From the NCBI GenBank assembly GCA_039654915.1, contig CM077599.1, positions 65,276,501 to 65,340,500 on the forward strand: a DNA stretch of 64,000 nucleotides. The letters are read 5' to 3'. Shown one piece after another: positions 45,369 to 58,383 of the stretch; within the stretch, counting starts at the first letter, position 1, and each line of letters starts with the position of its first letter. The position numbers were made by a program, and so were the translations under genes. Source of the DNA: Aquilaria yunnanensis (Eukaryota > Streptophyta > Magnoliopsida > Malvales > Thymelaeaceae). The notes under the pieces are model-generated. The model was not told the DNA's origin. It saw only the letters and a list, made by a program, of their open reading frames with translations, and made no database searches.

Positions 45369-47229
45369 CATCCCAATATCTAAATTTACAACCAAACTCT
45401 AAATTTTCTTAATTGTTCTTTCATTTGCTCAAAATTTTCAAGGCTGTATTTGCTAATACTTCCTTGGCAAATTTATTGAACATATAGTAAAAACAGCTAA
45501 TTCATTCGATAAAATGGAAAAGCTAACAACAAACTAACAGCCTATTCGGCGTAAGTTAATTGAGCGAAATTAATGTGTTTTGAATAAAGGCAGCTTGACT
45601 TATTGTGGGACACACTAATTCTTGACTTATTTGTCCCCAAAAAAATTTCACCCAGCTTCCCAACCAAGACGTTATTGCTAATGTTAAGCTTTAGGCGTCA
45701 GCTTGTTTTCGGAGAGATGTTGCAGAAATGGTTTGGGTTAATGAGGAAGGGAGCAAGATTGGTAAGAAGGCCATGCTCGTTGAGGAGATCATGGGTCTGA
45801 TGCATGATATCGACGGGGATTATGATAGCCTCCATTAGTAGCCACATCGGGTAAAACTCGAGGTATAGAGTCCTATGCTACTTCTCCCAAAATGTAGGAA
45901 TTAGGATCAATCAAAATCATCTTCGCCTACAACTTAGGATTTGTGGCTAGGTTTTTGGATTTTTATTGGAGCCTTTTTCAATTGGTCCGTTGTGGTTTAT
46001 GGATGAAGATTTGATGGCTGAATCATCGTCTTCAGAACTGTTGACGAAGTCATTGTTGTTGGGGCAGTTGACTTTGACACCGGAGTTTTCATCGTCGAGG
46101 TGGTTGATGAAACTGAAGGTAGTGGCGAAAGAGAATGGGAGGTGAAGAATCAGCTAGGCCAATTGTAATTTTATCTCACTTTTAGGACAAACATATTTCG
46201 GTTCAATAGCTGAATCTACCTAATCTGTAAAAACATGTTAACTTCACCCCATTAAACCAAAATGAACTGGCCCTAAGACTAAGCAAAATTTAACTCACAC
46301 CTTGCATCTTTGGGAAAATGAAGGCAGTTCCTATTGGTTGTGGTGTTTCACTTGCACCCATGTTGGAACTACTTGTTAGGCCTAATTCTGAACTCTCGAC
46401 TAGACATGTGAATGTAACCCTATGAATAAAAGCACATACAATTATATTAAAGTGTGTAAAATTACTCTTACTTACCCTAGCCTTGTATTTACAAGTAGTT
46501 TTATTATGGCTTAGCTGTTAGCAAATGTTGCAGTGCATAATCATACTAGTTTTCCCCATTTTGTCACTACCCTCTAGCTCACCCTACTCTCTTCTTCTCT
46601 TCTTCTCAGGATTTGCCCCTCTTGCCAACAAGAGGGTTTGGAGTTTTAATGGGGTTATACTTTGCATCTTCCCATTGGTCAACACCACCTTATAGAATTT
46701 AGCCTACATACCTCTTTTAGTTTTTAACAAACTCAGTGGAAGCGATAGTAGCAGTTTTGGGCGTGGAAAAACAAGGAATAAATCTTTGTTTTTTAGAAAA
46801 ATTCTGCCAAATCCACGAGTTCTGGATATGACCACAAATCAAAATTATTTTAAGTAATAATTACGCACCCATCCAACCTAAAGGGGTTTTCTTTTCTTTT
46901 TAATGGCCAATAAGATCATGAGAATCATAGCCTGGCTCTAAGCTTTCTCGAACAAGTATTTTTATGTGAGTTGTTTTTTTTTTTTTTTAAGAAAAATACT
47001 ATGATATTTATTTTTACATAAATTTTTTCTCATTTTTTTCTTCTAACTACATCGCCCCAAAGCATAAATTCATAGAATATTTGCAAAATTAAATCACATT
47101 TTCTTGTTTTGAACCTAGGTCTGGCCTCCACTAGCCCGAATCAAGAGTCAATTAGCACTATATTGAGTACCAAACAAAAAAAATAGTTGCATTATATTAT
47201 TTTTTAAAAAATATTAAAGCAACAGACAT
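45369..47229. other. unassigned sequence, possible degenerate gene remnant
   Basis: No gene is recognised with confidence. Between about 45600 and 46150 the plus strand has higher GC content and broken frames rich in serine and leucine (for example ESSSSELLTKSLLLG near 46020-46065). These may be a decayed coding sequence, but I cannot assign a family. The remainder is AT-rich. Confidence 0.35.
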
Positions 47230-48604
47230 TTCTATAAAGGCCTAAATGCACAGTTAGTCCTCCAACCTTACCAACTCATACGAGTTGATCACTAACTTTG
47301 ACTCAGTATGACTTTGTTCTCAATTTTTTGCAAAATCATCTAACTTAGTTCTCAAATTTTTCAAAATGGTGCAACTTAGTCCCTTGGCTATTAGGATAAA
47401 CTACAAACTTAAGTTAAACATTCAATCTTTTGGCAAAAAACCCTTCCATTTGTAAAACTTTCATCATCACTAAACTTGTGGACTAATAAACTCTACTAAA
47501 TTGCTAACTACATAATTAACTAATTAAATATCTTAAAAATGATAATTCAAGAAAACTATATATAATAATTTTAAAAATTTATAGTTGTCTAATAATTTAT
47601 ATTTTTCATATTTTTTTAGAAATTATTTTGATTGATTTATTAAAAAAAAAAACTTCTATCTACTCAACTTCTACATTGATTATTTATTTTTTATAAATAT
47701 TTTTATAATATTTTTGTACAAAATGCATCAATGTTAGAGATTTATAAATTTAGAGATCATTTTGTTGGAGAAATTTTTTTCCTAATTAGACTTAGTTTTC
47801 AATCAACTTTCCAAATTAGACTTTTTGGTATTAACATTTTTTATGTAAACTTAATATGTCACATCATCTTAAAACTAATTCTTCTCTTGCTTTTTTCCAC
47901 GCTAATTAAGATGGTTCTACAATTTAATTTACTTTTTATCATTTGTTTTCAATGAAAAATAGGAAAATAAAGAATAAAACATAGCCAATTTTATCTATGT
48001 ATATTAGCTAAACCTTTTACACCAAGTCTTTGAACTTATTGATTCTATAAAAAAAAAAAAAGTACTATATAAACCATCCAAATAAAAATAAGAAACATAA
48101 AGACATGTCAACTAAAAAAAATAAGAGCAATAGAAAGATTATAATATCAAACTTATAGTAGGTGTAAATAAAAAGCAAGAAATCTAATGATTATTAATAA
48201 AAATTAGCATCAAATCTCTAGAATTGGAATTGATTGCTTTTAATTTAACTGCTTAATTAGAATATTGTATTACTATTTTTTTATGGATTCCAACTAGTAC
48301 CTATAACAAAAGATCCAAATTAAACAAAAAGAAGACAAAAATATGCAAGAAATTGAATAAACAAGGAAGTAAAGAAAAATTAAGAACAAAGACAAGGGGG
48401 AAATTATCACAAAGTTAAAGATTGAACAATTTCTTAGTGTAAACAAGCCTTTAATAATGGGCATTTATTTAACAAAAAAAAAAGAAAAAAATAAATGATT
48501 AAGGTAAAAGTGGAAAGAACAAAAAGGATTTTTTAAAAAACTTTTTGATAAATCAATTAAAAATGATTCTTTAGACAATAAGTAAGATATAAATTATTAA
48601 ACAA

Positions 48605-50016
48605 TGAAGAAAATTTAAGTGCACAGCTAATGAACACTTTCATCTACTAAATATATAATAAATGTGAAATTAAGGCATACTTGGTTATCACTGTAAAATT
48701 GAGTAATAGTCTATTTGATGAAAGATATCTCTTTGAGCATGTTTTAAAAGACGTGACCTACTGTAAAGACCCAAGATCAGATATTTAATTAACTTGAAAA
48801 TACAAATAAATAAATATACTAGTTCACAGCCAATGCTCCACTAAAATTCTCTTTATAGTGATAGAGAAGTATGTAGGGTAAAATAGAATAAGTAGAGCCT
48901 TTAGAAATTGTTTTCGCAACTATATTGGATAAAAAGCACCACTGATCCCAAACTTTTAATTCTCATTGCAAATCGGTCCCCAACCTTCATTTCAATGCGA
49001 CTCGGTCCAAACCTTTATAATCCATTTCATATTGGTCTCTAACCCTAGGCAGACACAAAAACTTGATTTATGGAGAAAAAAACTGAAAGTTTAAATTTTT
49101 TATTAACTATTAGAAAATTATGTTATAGTTTAAATTTATAGAAAAACATTTACCGAACAGTTCGAATTAGAATCTACAAAATTAATGCCAGATAATTCAT
49201 GATAGTTAATGAATTCAAACTATTCAATAGTTGTCTTTCAATGAATTTAAACTATGTCATAATTTTTTCACAATTAATAAACAATTTAAACTATTAGTTA
49301 CTGTGCCTGCCTAGGGCAGGGGCCAATATGTAATGAATTATAAGCGTTTGGGACCAATTTGCAACGTAATGAAGGTTAAGGATCCATTTACAGTAGGAAT
49401 TAAAGATTTGGGACCATTGGTGCTATTTACCCAACTATATTATATACAATTCTGTTGTTCTCTACTTATAAGAGTGAATTGACACTTATGAAAGGTTATA
49501 ACTCTTCATAAAAGGTTATACTACTTAACCAAGATGTGTCCTTATTCATCCATAACTTATTCTCTTAAAATAAGGCAATAACTACTCTTAGAAGGGATGT
49601 GTTGATTCGGTCATAGAGTCACAACTCTTATAATAGTTGTGTCCCCTTAAATCAATGCCATAATTACCTCTTAAAGGTTGTTAAATTTGGCTGAAACATG
49701 ACCCTTTACTAAAAGTCATGTTATTTCACTAATTAGGGTAGTTAAGTAATTATCCCATGTGTTAACGTGTACGTATACACGCTACACAAATTGCCAGATG
49801 CCAACTTTCTATTGGTTCCAATGTGATGATGTATCACACATATATGCCACATCATCCTAACCACTTTAACTACCTTTAGTTAATATTAGAAGCAGTGATG
49901 TGAATTAATGTGATAACACCAACATATGGTGTGACTACACCAAGTAGTAGTAAAACAAGTATATCTTAATGCATCTATAGAATTTAATAATTACTTTTAC
50001 TAACTAAATTCCAACA
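48605..50016 (-). repeat. 3' LTR of the LARD-like element, carrying a Mutator-like MITE
   Basis: This LTR is 1412 bp. Without the inserted element at 48927-49432 and its 9-bp duplication it is about 0.9 kb. Relative to its partner it lacks an internal stretch of about 120 bases (compare 49735-49755 with 57070-57210). Confidence 0.8.
48927..49432. mobile_element. Mutator-like MITE, 506 bp, inside the LARD LTR
   Basis: The ends ggataaaaagcaccactgat and the reverse-complemented gggtaaatagcaccaatggt open inverted repeats of about 130 bp. A perfect 9-bp target duplication aactatatt lies at 48918-48926 and 49433-49441. The other LTR has no insertion at this point, so the empty site is seen directly near 56760-56770. 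The interior is AT-rich with no coding capacity. Confidence 0.92.
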
Positions 50017-53000
50017 ACTCCCACTCGCACTAGATATACTTGATGGAACATAGAGATAATGGATAAGGAACAGTTGAAGCAAACTATCACAAAAAAAGAA
50101 ATTGACATATGCAAGTTTGGGCATGTGATCCTATGCATGACAACAAATCTCTTCACTATGTAGTGGTTAATCATACATAGAAGAATTGTTTTTACCATAA
50201 ATCCTTGAACTAATCAAAGATCCTTAAACAAATCAAGGTTCATTAATGATACATATATCATTAATCATGTCTAAATGCCTCAAGATTTTGTTGATGCATA
50301 GTTTGGCTATAATACGTCTCCTTTATGAGTTTACTAATAAACTTTCTGTAATGTACCAAACTTGGGATGCATCCATTTTTTAAGTCACTTTATACTTGAA
50401 TCTTATAGTACACTAAGTAATATAATATTACATAGAGTACTACTTATGAGTGCTCATATTCAAGTATAGATGACAATGTATCAAGTTTTTAACTCACAAC
50501 ACATACAATCAGATTATGATTTAGAACAATTTACAAACACATTATAAAGTCTTTCTTATCACACTCACTATATAGTAACTTAAAACCTAGTGATTACCCA
50601 ATAAGAAACACATTTGGCTGCATTATCATAGCCATAAGAAGCTCACCAAAGTAACACTATAATTTTAAATCACTAAATAGTAGTCAATAGTGAGTAGAGG
50701 CATAGTGAAAGAAACTCACATATAAGTAAGAAAAGAGAAAACTTACTTGTTTTCTTTCTATGGTCAATTTAACAAGTTAAAAGACAAACAAGATATGTAC
50801 AAATGTCATGGCATAGTAGTGTGCACAAATACAATGTTTGACAACCACAATTTAGGATGTGTCTATTTTTCCTATCGTATTCACTATATAGTAACTTAAA
50901 ACCTAGTGATTATCCAATAAGAAACATATCTGGTTGTATTATCATAGCCATAGGAAGCTAACCAAAGTAATACTATGATTTTAAATCACTAAATAATAGT
51001 CAATAATGAGTATGGGCATAGTGAAAGAAACTCACACATAAGTAAGAAAAGAAAAAACTTACTTATTTTCTTTTTATGGTCAATTTGACAAGTTAAAAGA
51101 TGCACAAGATATGTACAAATGTCATGGTATGTTAGTACATAAAAACACAATATTTGACAACCACTATTTAGGAGGTATCTATCTTCCTCTAAAACATTAT
51201 TTATGTGACTCCATGTGGACTCACATTAGGAGCATATGCCCTTAACAAACCATGCAAGTGTCAAACTTTTCACATATAAGAAATTCACTTGGTCACATAC
51301 GTTGGGATGTATGTGTGGGCATATAAACGTTATGTGGCTAACACTTTTCCCTGATCTCAAATAAATAGTTTAGATCAATTTGACCTTTATGCTAAAGTTG
51401 TCACAAGTTGGATTATGTGACTCTTACTTGGATATAGGTCTTTATTGAGTCACACATCACTAATTCATGTAACGACCTACGTTCAAGACTTTAGTGGTCT
51501 CATCTTTGTTTAAACCCCGATAATAAAGGCAGGTTGTTTGTGTGAGAAAACCAACCTTCAACCTATGTCTGGACATATATTTGATTTTTTTTTTTTTGTG
51601 ATGTAATCTACATATGTAATGATATACATAGCACATATGCAAAAAAACTATCTCATGTAAGTATATGCACATATGTGATAAATATGTGCTGCACATATGT
51701 AGTGCAACTTATCGTATCTTTGTACTAATAAGAGACACAAAAAAATAAAGTTAATCCAACTAGTTAGTTAAACTAATTCTAACTTTATTTTCATCTATTA
51801 CATTTCAATAGTTATATCATATGCTTTATATTTTCATGAAATATGAACACCAAAGATGCATAGACCACCATTAAGATAGTTCAATACCAAATCATCACTA
51901 AGATAGTGCTTAGCCTACATGAGTCACTGATAACCCTTATATTTCATGAAGACAAGTTGTTTTATATGGAGACAAATACCACACAAATAGATTGCTTACA
52001 CAAAGCAATTTCTTTTGCACAAAGCAATTTCTTTTGCACAAAGCAAGATGATATAACCAAATGTAGATTTGTATTCATCTCTAAACTTAACCATATTTTA
52101 GTGCAGTTTTATTACCTTGATAACATTCATTGTTGTCTCATTACATTCAAATGAAATAATGTGACATATATTTTACACTAACATGGTTTTTAGGATGTAG
52201 TAAAAAATGAATACTTGAACTAATTATCCCAATCAACTCAGCTAACATTCAATCATGCACACCTCATGATATATATTAGGTTTAAATAAGGACTTAATCC
52301 AAACTCTTCCATTCTAAAAGAAGTGCTCAAAGGGTTATGAGTAACAACCACAAGTTAGACTTAAAGTATGGGCCAAGAACAAAATGACTATTTCTAAATT
52401 ATCTCAAACCCAGTTTAAGATTACACATGAAATATTTTGAGACCTTAGTCTCAAACATATTATACTATATAGTCCTTAGACTATACTATGAGTTCAAGGC
52501 CAAAAGTCATGAAAAATTATAATTTTGTGGAAGCTTCTTTACCATTTAAGGACATTTAGGCTTACCATCCACTAAATGTATGTTCACATCCAAATCTAAC
52601 TTTTATTATTATAATGAACCTTATGGATAAAAATTCTATTAAATGTGTGAACCTATCTACCTATGGATCTTTAACTTTTACATACAACCTCATTGAGCCC
52701 TTATGGTGTTCAAGATCAACTAATGATACTTAAAACTCAATGACTCTCATGTAGCCTCTTTGGCTAAATAGAAGATCAGCAAACTTGATGTCCAATTATC
52801 TTTCTATGGCAATTCTATATTTCTAATTTGGACAACTAGAGAGGCACTTTAACTTATGAAAGTTCAATTGATCTAGCACGTATGCCAAATCAATAGACTC
52901 GATATGAGGTGCATAACCTCATGTATTAAACTCATTTCTTGATCACCTTGATTTTTCACTTATGCTAGATATAAAATCCATCAATATGACCAATATATGG

Positions 53001-55180
53001 TTTTGATAAGATACTAAATGATTAAAAATATTAAAGAATAAAATATCTTAATGAGCTTTGAACCACTTCCTCTTGAAAGAAGAAATTCATAATGCTCTAA
53101 GCATACTAAGCTGTCCAAATAAGAAAACTAAAATGAACATTCATAATCACTATCCTCTTAGAACTTAACCAAGATGACACTTTTTCAAGATTCAAGATTA
53201 TAATCCTCTACACATTTCATGTCCATTAATATTATTCTTTAAATGTTGATTTATTGCCTAATAAGACACATCTTCTCCCTCTTGGTATGTACATACTACA
53301 ATAGCGACAACAATATTAAAATCAAACTTTAACAGCCTTTGGATGTTAAAGTTTGTTAAGAGGGTCATGTAAACATATCACAGTAAATATGACCTCAACT
53401 AACATAGGAAGACATTTCTAAGATACTCAAATTAGAATATTTCTCATTCACAGATAATACATAATTCTTGTTAATGCTTTCCAACTTAGTTGTGATGTGT
53501 GCACGTATCAGCTATCTTTATAATCATATAAACATTACTTGAATCTTGTTGATAATTACTTCATGTTCATGATCATATAACAAAGACATGGTCAATCATG
53601 TTCATATTCACACTTTGCCAAAATGTTAAAAATCAAGCATAAAATTGCACCAGAATACATAATATCAATCCTGCACATTACTTGGATCATCTATTTCAAG
53701 ACAATACCAAGTGTGCCTCCCTCTCAACCAAAACTCACCATTTTCTTAGTGGTATAGTTACCTACTTGAACATCTCAAGATGGGCTAACAATGAGAAACA
53801 TTTTGATTTTATACATTTGCATAATCATTCGGCACTTAAAGCATATTGAGTCTTCATGTTATGAGCCTATTTCTCGGTGGTGATCATCAATCTAACCATC
53901 ATAATCATAATCATAATAATCTTGATGGTCAACCACTTATGTTTAAGAAATGATGGTAGCAACATATTTACCATTAACCTCAACCATTCTCATACAAAAT
54001 GAGTTGCATTTAACACTTCTTAAGCATAAAATCATACAAACTCAAAACCTCTTCTAAGGAACATGTTTTATGACAGTGTGTATAAAGTAAAATTTAAGTG
54101 ATTACATCTAGAACTTAATCTATACTTAATGTCAGTTAAACATCAAAAGATTTTAAATAAATTACCTAAAAGACATGTTGATCAAAACATTCTCCAAAAC
54201 ATGACCAATCCTAGTTATCTTGCACTTATGCAAAATAACCACATTTGTAAAGCCACTTCATAAAAAAAACCAAGTGAATCGCTTATGACACACTAGTATT
54301 TTTTTTAGCCTAAATGTGTATTACGATAATATCACTTTTGATATCCTAGTAAAATCTTACTAGAATTTGTGAAAAAAATTAGTCATTAAGTCTATATAGC
54401 CATAATTTAACACAAAACATCTTATACAGAGAAAATTTATATAGCAAGGAAGATTTATACAAAGAATTTAAAAGAAACACATTCTCTTAAACTAAGTACA
54501 TATTACATAACTAATTTGTATTTTTTTACTAAGGAGTCATGCATGACCAACTCTTTGTCTTCAAATTTGAAGTTTTGTTCAGTAGAGACACATGTGTCCT
54601 TTTGAATAATCCTTCTCACAATAAATATGAGTTTTGGCCACTGAATCATCAATTCAAAAAGAATTTTGATTCAGCCAAAATATATACACTACATATAATG
54701 TATACTTTGAATAGTATGAGAAACTATGTACCTTAGCCACTAAGCAACCCTTTGCTTAGGTTTCTTTGCAATACAAGTCAAACGCTTAGTTTGTTTTTTC
54801 TTGCATTTGTCTTTCCCAAAAAATTTAAACATAATAAATAACAACTCCATTTTACTTAGCACTTCTTGAACATCTTTGTGCATGATGACTTCTTAGTTGT
54901 CATCAAGTTTCATATCAAGAACTTCATTCTTTGATAACTCTATGTATTAAGTTAGCAATTTACAACATGCAATAATTTTTACATGAAATAGGTGCATATA
55001 TTATCACAACAAGACAAATTCAAGTACAAGTAAAATAAAAATAACTTATTCATGCTAAAACTAACAAAAAAATATGTGCATGCTGATGTAATCAAGTTTG
55101 TTCTAACATGTTTCTATTGTTTTAGTTTACTTGCCTTAAAGTGTCTTATGTACATTTAAGTAGCCATTATTGACACAAAG
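50017..55180. other. interior of the LARD-like element
   Basis: About 5 kb of AT-rich DNA without recognisable gag, protease, integrase or RT on either strand. A tandem duplication lies at 50551-51180. A short tandem repeat of cacaaagcaatttcttttg occurs two and a half times at about 51998-52045. Short open frames such as 51906-52154 show no known motifs. Confidence 0.6.
50551..51180. repeat. tandem duplication of about 315 bp inside the LARD-like element
   Basis: The first copy (50551-50867) and the second (50868-51180) match through cactatatagtaacttaaaa at the start to tgacaaccac(a/t)atttagga near the end, with scattered substitutions. Neither copy codes for anything recognisable. Confidence 0.88.
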
Positions 55181-55189
55181 TCAATAAAA

Positions 55190-55378
55190 GGCCAAAATAC
55201 ACATTCACCCCTGAACTCAATTGACTAGAACGCTTACCCCATTGAACTTGAACTCAGGGCAACTCAGCCCCTGAAGTTTGTAAAATGGGTCAGTCAAGAT
55301 TTTTGACCAACACATGCTGTCACGTGACCTCTAAAACCCTCACACTGTCCATCAGCTCACATCATTTCCATTTTCTCA

Positions 55379-55446
<68 letters not shown>

Positions 55447-56108
55447 ATCCATTTCAATGGCGCTGCCGACTGCCGACCCCCACCGCCCTTCGCCTTTTTC
55501 AAGAGTGGACAGACCTAATCACGTGACCTACTAACCTTTCATCATATGCACCTTTCACCCTTCTTACTTTTTCGTTCACTGTCGTTCGCCCTTCACAGCC
55601 CTTTGCCTTTGCTGTCCGCCAACCTTTGCCTTTTGCCCTTCGCCCTTCCCCGCCTTTAGTCCTTCACCCTTCACCTTTCACCCTTTACTATCTTTCCTCC
55701 TTCATAGCTCTTTGCCATCCGCCGACCTTTGCCCTTCACCCTTTTCCATCCACCACCCTTCACCCTTCGCCCTTCATCATCCACTGCCATTCACCCTTCA
55801 CGTGGCCTTATGGCATCCTCCAACATGGCAGGTTTCTAAAGCCGAAGGAAGACAAGTTGGATTCGGTGACCTAAGTGTTGGGGACTAAAGATTAGGGTGT
55901 AAAAAAGAACAATAAGGATCCCTAGTGGCTTTTTTGTTGTTTTTCCTTTTTGTAATAAATGAAAATTAGATCACATGCAGCATGTGCCAATCAAAGGGGT
56001 TGACTAACCCACTTTGCCAAGCTAAAAGGCTGAGTTGCTCCGAGTTCAAGTTCAAGGAGGAAGGTATCCTAGTTGGCCGAGTTTGGGGGTTTTAATTGTA
56101 TTTAGGCC
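55190..56108. mobile_element. Mutator-like non-autonomous element, 919 bp, with C-rich core and (CT)n tract
   Basis: The left end ggccaaaatacacattcacc and the reverse complement of the right end, ggcctaaatacaattaaaac, begin inverted repeats of about 120 bp (both include ttgaacttgaactc and gcaactcagcc). A perfect 9-bp target duplication, tcaataaaa, flanks it at 55181-55189 and 56109-56117. The core has a long CT run at 55380-55443 followed by a C-rich stretch of cccttcaccctt-like repeats to about 55800. The core differs strongly in composition from the AT-rich host element, which suggests captured sequence. Confidence 0.9.
55380..55443 (+). repeat. (CT)n microsatellite, about 32 units
   Basis: An uninterrupted CT dinucleotide run inside the 919-bp Mutator-like element. 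Open frames that cross it are compositional artefacts. Confidence 0.97.
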
Positions 56109-56403
56109 TCAATAAAACAAGCAAACAAAAACATATGTACAATTTGACCTACCAGCATGCCCAAAAAAGCTGTTAAGAACACAAAGTAATGTATATGCTT
56201 ATCTCCATATCTTTTAGTTAACTTAATGTACTTACCAAGTTTAAACATGTATATAAATTTCAGATTTAGTAACTAAAACTAAATTCTGGCATATAGATTA
56301 GAGTTAAGGTCGATCATATTGGTATAACATGTAAAAAAATTTCAAACAACCTTAGTTTGTCTAAGATAGCATGTATATTGAACCTATGGACTCTTAATAT
56401 CAA

Positions 56404-57465
56404 TGAAGAAAATTTAAGTGCACAACTAATGAATACTTCCATTTCAAAAATATATAATAAGTATAGAAATTAAGGTGTACTTGGTTATCATTGTAAAACT
56501 AAGTGATAGTCTACTTGATAAAAGACGCCTCTTTAAGCATATTGCAGAAGATATGACTAATTATAAACACCCATGATAAGATATTTAATTAGATATGACT
56601 AATTATAAACAGCCATGATCAGATATTTAATTAACTTGGAAATACAAGTAATTAAATATACTGGTTCAAACCCAATACTCTACCAAAATTCTCTTTATAA
56701 TGATAGGAAGTGTGTAAGGCAAAATAGAACAAGTAAAGTCTGTAGAAGTTGTGTTTGCATCTATATTATACATAATTCTACTGCCCTCAATTTATATGGG
56801 GTGAATTGACACTTGTGGTGGGTTATAACCCTTTATAAAAAAGTCACAACTCTTTATAAAATATTATGCTACTTCACTAAGAGGTGTCTTTATCCAACCA
56901 TAACTTATTTCCTTGAAATAAGACAATTACTCTTAGAATGGATGTGTTAGTTCGGCCATAGAGATACAACTTTTCTAAAAGTTGTGCCCCCTTAAATCAA
57001 TACCATAATCACTTCCTAAAGGTTGGTAAATTCACTTAAAATAAAACCCTTCACTAAAAATCATATTATTTCACTAATCAGAGTAGTTATGGTGTATAAC
57101 TACCTCCTCAATAGTCACATATGTTAGGATAGCCATATCCTTTCATCTAAAGATCATATCCCTTCATAATATGAGTAATTATGGAGTGGTGATTAAGCAA
57201 TTATTTCATGTGTTAATATGTACATATAAATGCTATACAATCGCCACATGTCAACTTTCTATTGGTTTCAATGTGATAATGTGTCACATATATGTATCAT
57301 ATCACCCTGACCACTTAATTACCTGTAGTTAATGTTAGAAGTGGTGATACGAGTTAATGTGACAACATTAATATATTGTGTGACCACACCAAACAATAGT
57401 AAAACAAATACATTTTATTATGTTTATAGAATTTAGTAATCACTCTTACTAACTAAATTCTAACA
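56404..57465 (-). repeat. 5' LTR of the LARD-like element
   Basis: This LTR is 1062 bp. It carries a tandem duplicate of about 48 bases near 56552-56640 (gatatgactaattataaaca twice) and an extra stretch of about 120 bases near 57085-57200 compared with the other LTR. It has no MITE at the site occupied in the partner LTR. Confidence 0.8.
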
Positions 57466-57802
57466 GATAATGGGAACTTCTCTAAATGAATGTACATAAA
57501 ATCTTTTGAATTATCATTTTTAAATAATTTAATTATTTAATTATTTTAGTTGGAAATATATCAAAATTTGTTAATCTATGTGTTTGGTGCAAATGAAAGT
57601 TTCTAAATACAAAGGTCATTTTTCTAAAAGGTTGAAAGTGAGGATTAAGGTTGTAATTTATCTGGACTACAAAAGGACTAACTCGTTACATTTCTCAAAG
57701 TCAAGGAATTAAGCAGCACTGCATTATATTTACAGGAGTAATTTGCTTAAGTCAACAAAGTTAAAGAGACTAATAAAATCACGCATTTTGGGCTTTTATA
57801 AA

Positions 57803-58374
57803 TAATCAGTGTGCACTTGTATGAATTGGTTCAATCCAAATTGACTCGATTTCACCAAAAAAATTTTATTCTTACAACAAAGCGAGGCACTTCGCGCCAT
57901 TTTCTTAAAAATATAGAAATAGAACCACGTATACAAATTCCAAATGTAAAAGATATCTATATGAATTTTCCCAAAAAGCTTCAACTTTTCTTCTTTTAAT
58001 GATAGCAAATATTCACTTACAAGTTGTAAGAGTTATTTAACTCTTAAACCACTCTATAATTCAAGATTTATAACAAATATGGTCTGTCTAACTGAACCGT
58101 TTGACTAAACACTCTAATCATAAAGATCATGAATGAAAATTTTTAATTCGATTAACTGTTAGGATTTTTATCTTTTCAAATAAAATTTTTATCATTGAAC
58201 TTTCCCTATGAAAATGTTATTCTTAGATGAAAATGCAAAACATTCCTAATTAATCTAAAAACTAACCAGCATTATCCACATAAATAGATTTCTAAATCTA
58301 ATAGTTGCTTGACAATGACCTCTTGAGAAATTGGCATAATACGTACTATTTTTTGTGGCTGGTTAAATCTTGGC
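57803..58374. other. AT-rich intergenic sequence
   Basis: No gene recognised. Overlapping open frames at 57796-58008 on both strands have no known motifs. Confidence 0.5.
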
Positions 58375-58383
58375 TTTTGTAAA

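Larger units (their letters stand above)
48605..57465 (-). mobile_element. large LTR element without recognisable genes (LARD-like), nested in the Mutator-like element
   Basis: Two long direct repeats, 48605-50016 and 56404-57465, start with tgaagaaaatttaagtgcac and end with taactaaatt(c/t)(c/t)aaca. On the minus strand a polypurine tract (gtgcgagtgggagt) lies at about 50017-50030 beside the first LTR. A ttgatattaagagtccat segment, like a diverged tRNA-Met primer site, lies beside the second at about 56386-56403. The element therefore reads toward lower coordinates. The 6.4-kb interior has no gag or pol that I can recognise and only short frames, as in large retrotransposon derivatives. The immediate flanks aacaa and gataa match only partly. 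Confidence 0.78.
47239..57793. mobile_element. Mutator-like non-autonomous element with long inverted repeats, split by an LTR element
   Basis: The left end ggcctaaatgcac at 47239 and the reverse complement of the right end, gcccaaaatgcgtg at 57793, begin long inverted repeats. Similarity extends through most of 47239-47560 against 57470-57793 and includes the shared aaaaatgataattcaa near the inner end. The flanks ttctataaa (47230-47238) and ttttataaa (57794-57802) form a 9-bp target duplication with one mismatch, the Mutator size. Without the LTR element at 48605-57465 its length is about 1.7 kb. No transposase is visible. Confidence 0.72.

Noticed and set aside
45603..45800. Short plus-strand frame as a gene
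   Set aside because: It has 65 codons with no known motif and no conserved continuation through splice sites; at most it is a decayed fragment.
50551..51180. Possible CRISPR-like or satellite repeat
   Set aside because: There are only two long units in a plant nuclear context, with no short repeats and spacers; it is a simple tandem duplication.
55285..55874. Two plus-strand frames that include poly-Ser/Leu and Pro-rich stretches
   Set aside because: The first is created by the CT dinucleotide run and the second by C-rich repeats within a transposon. There is no start context or domain.
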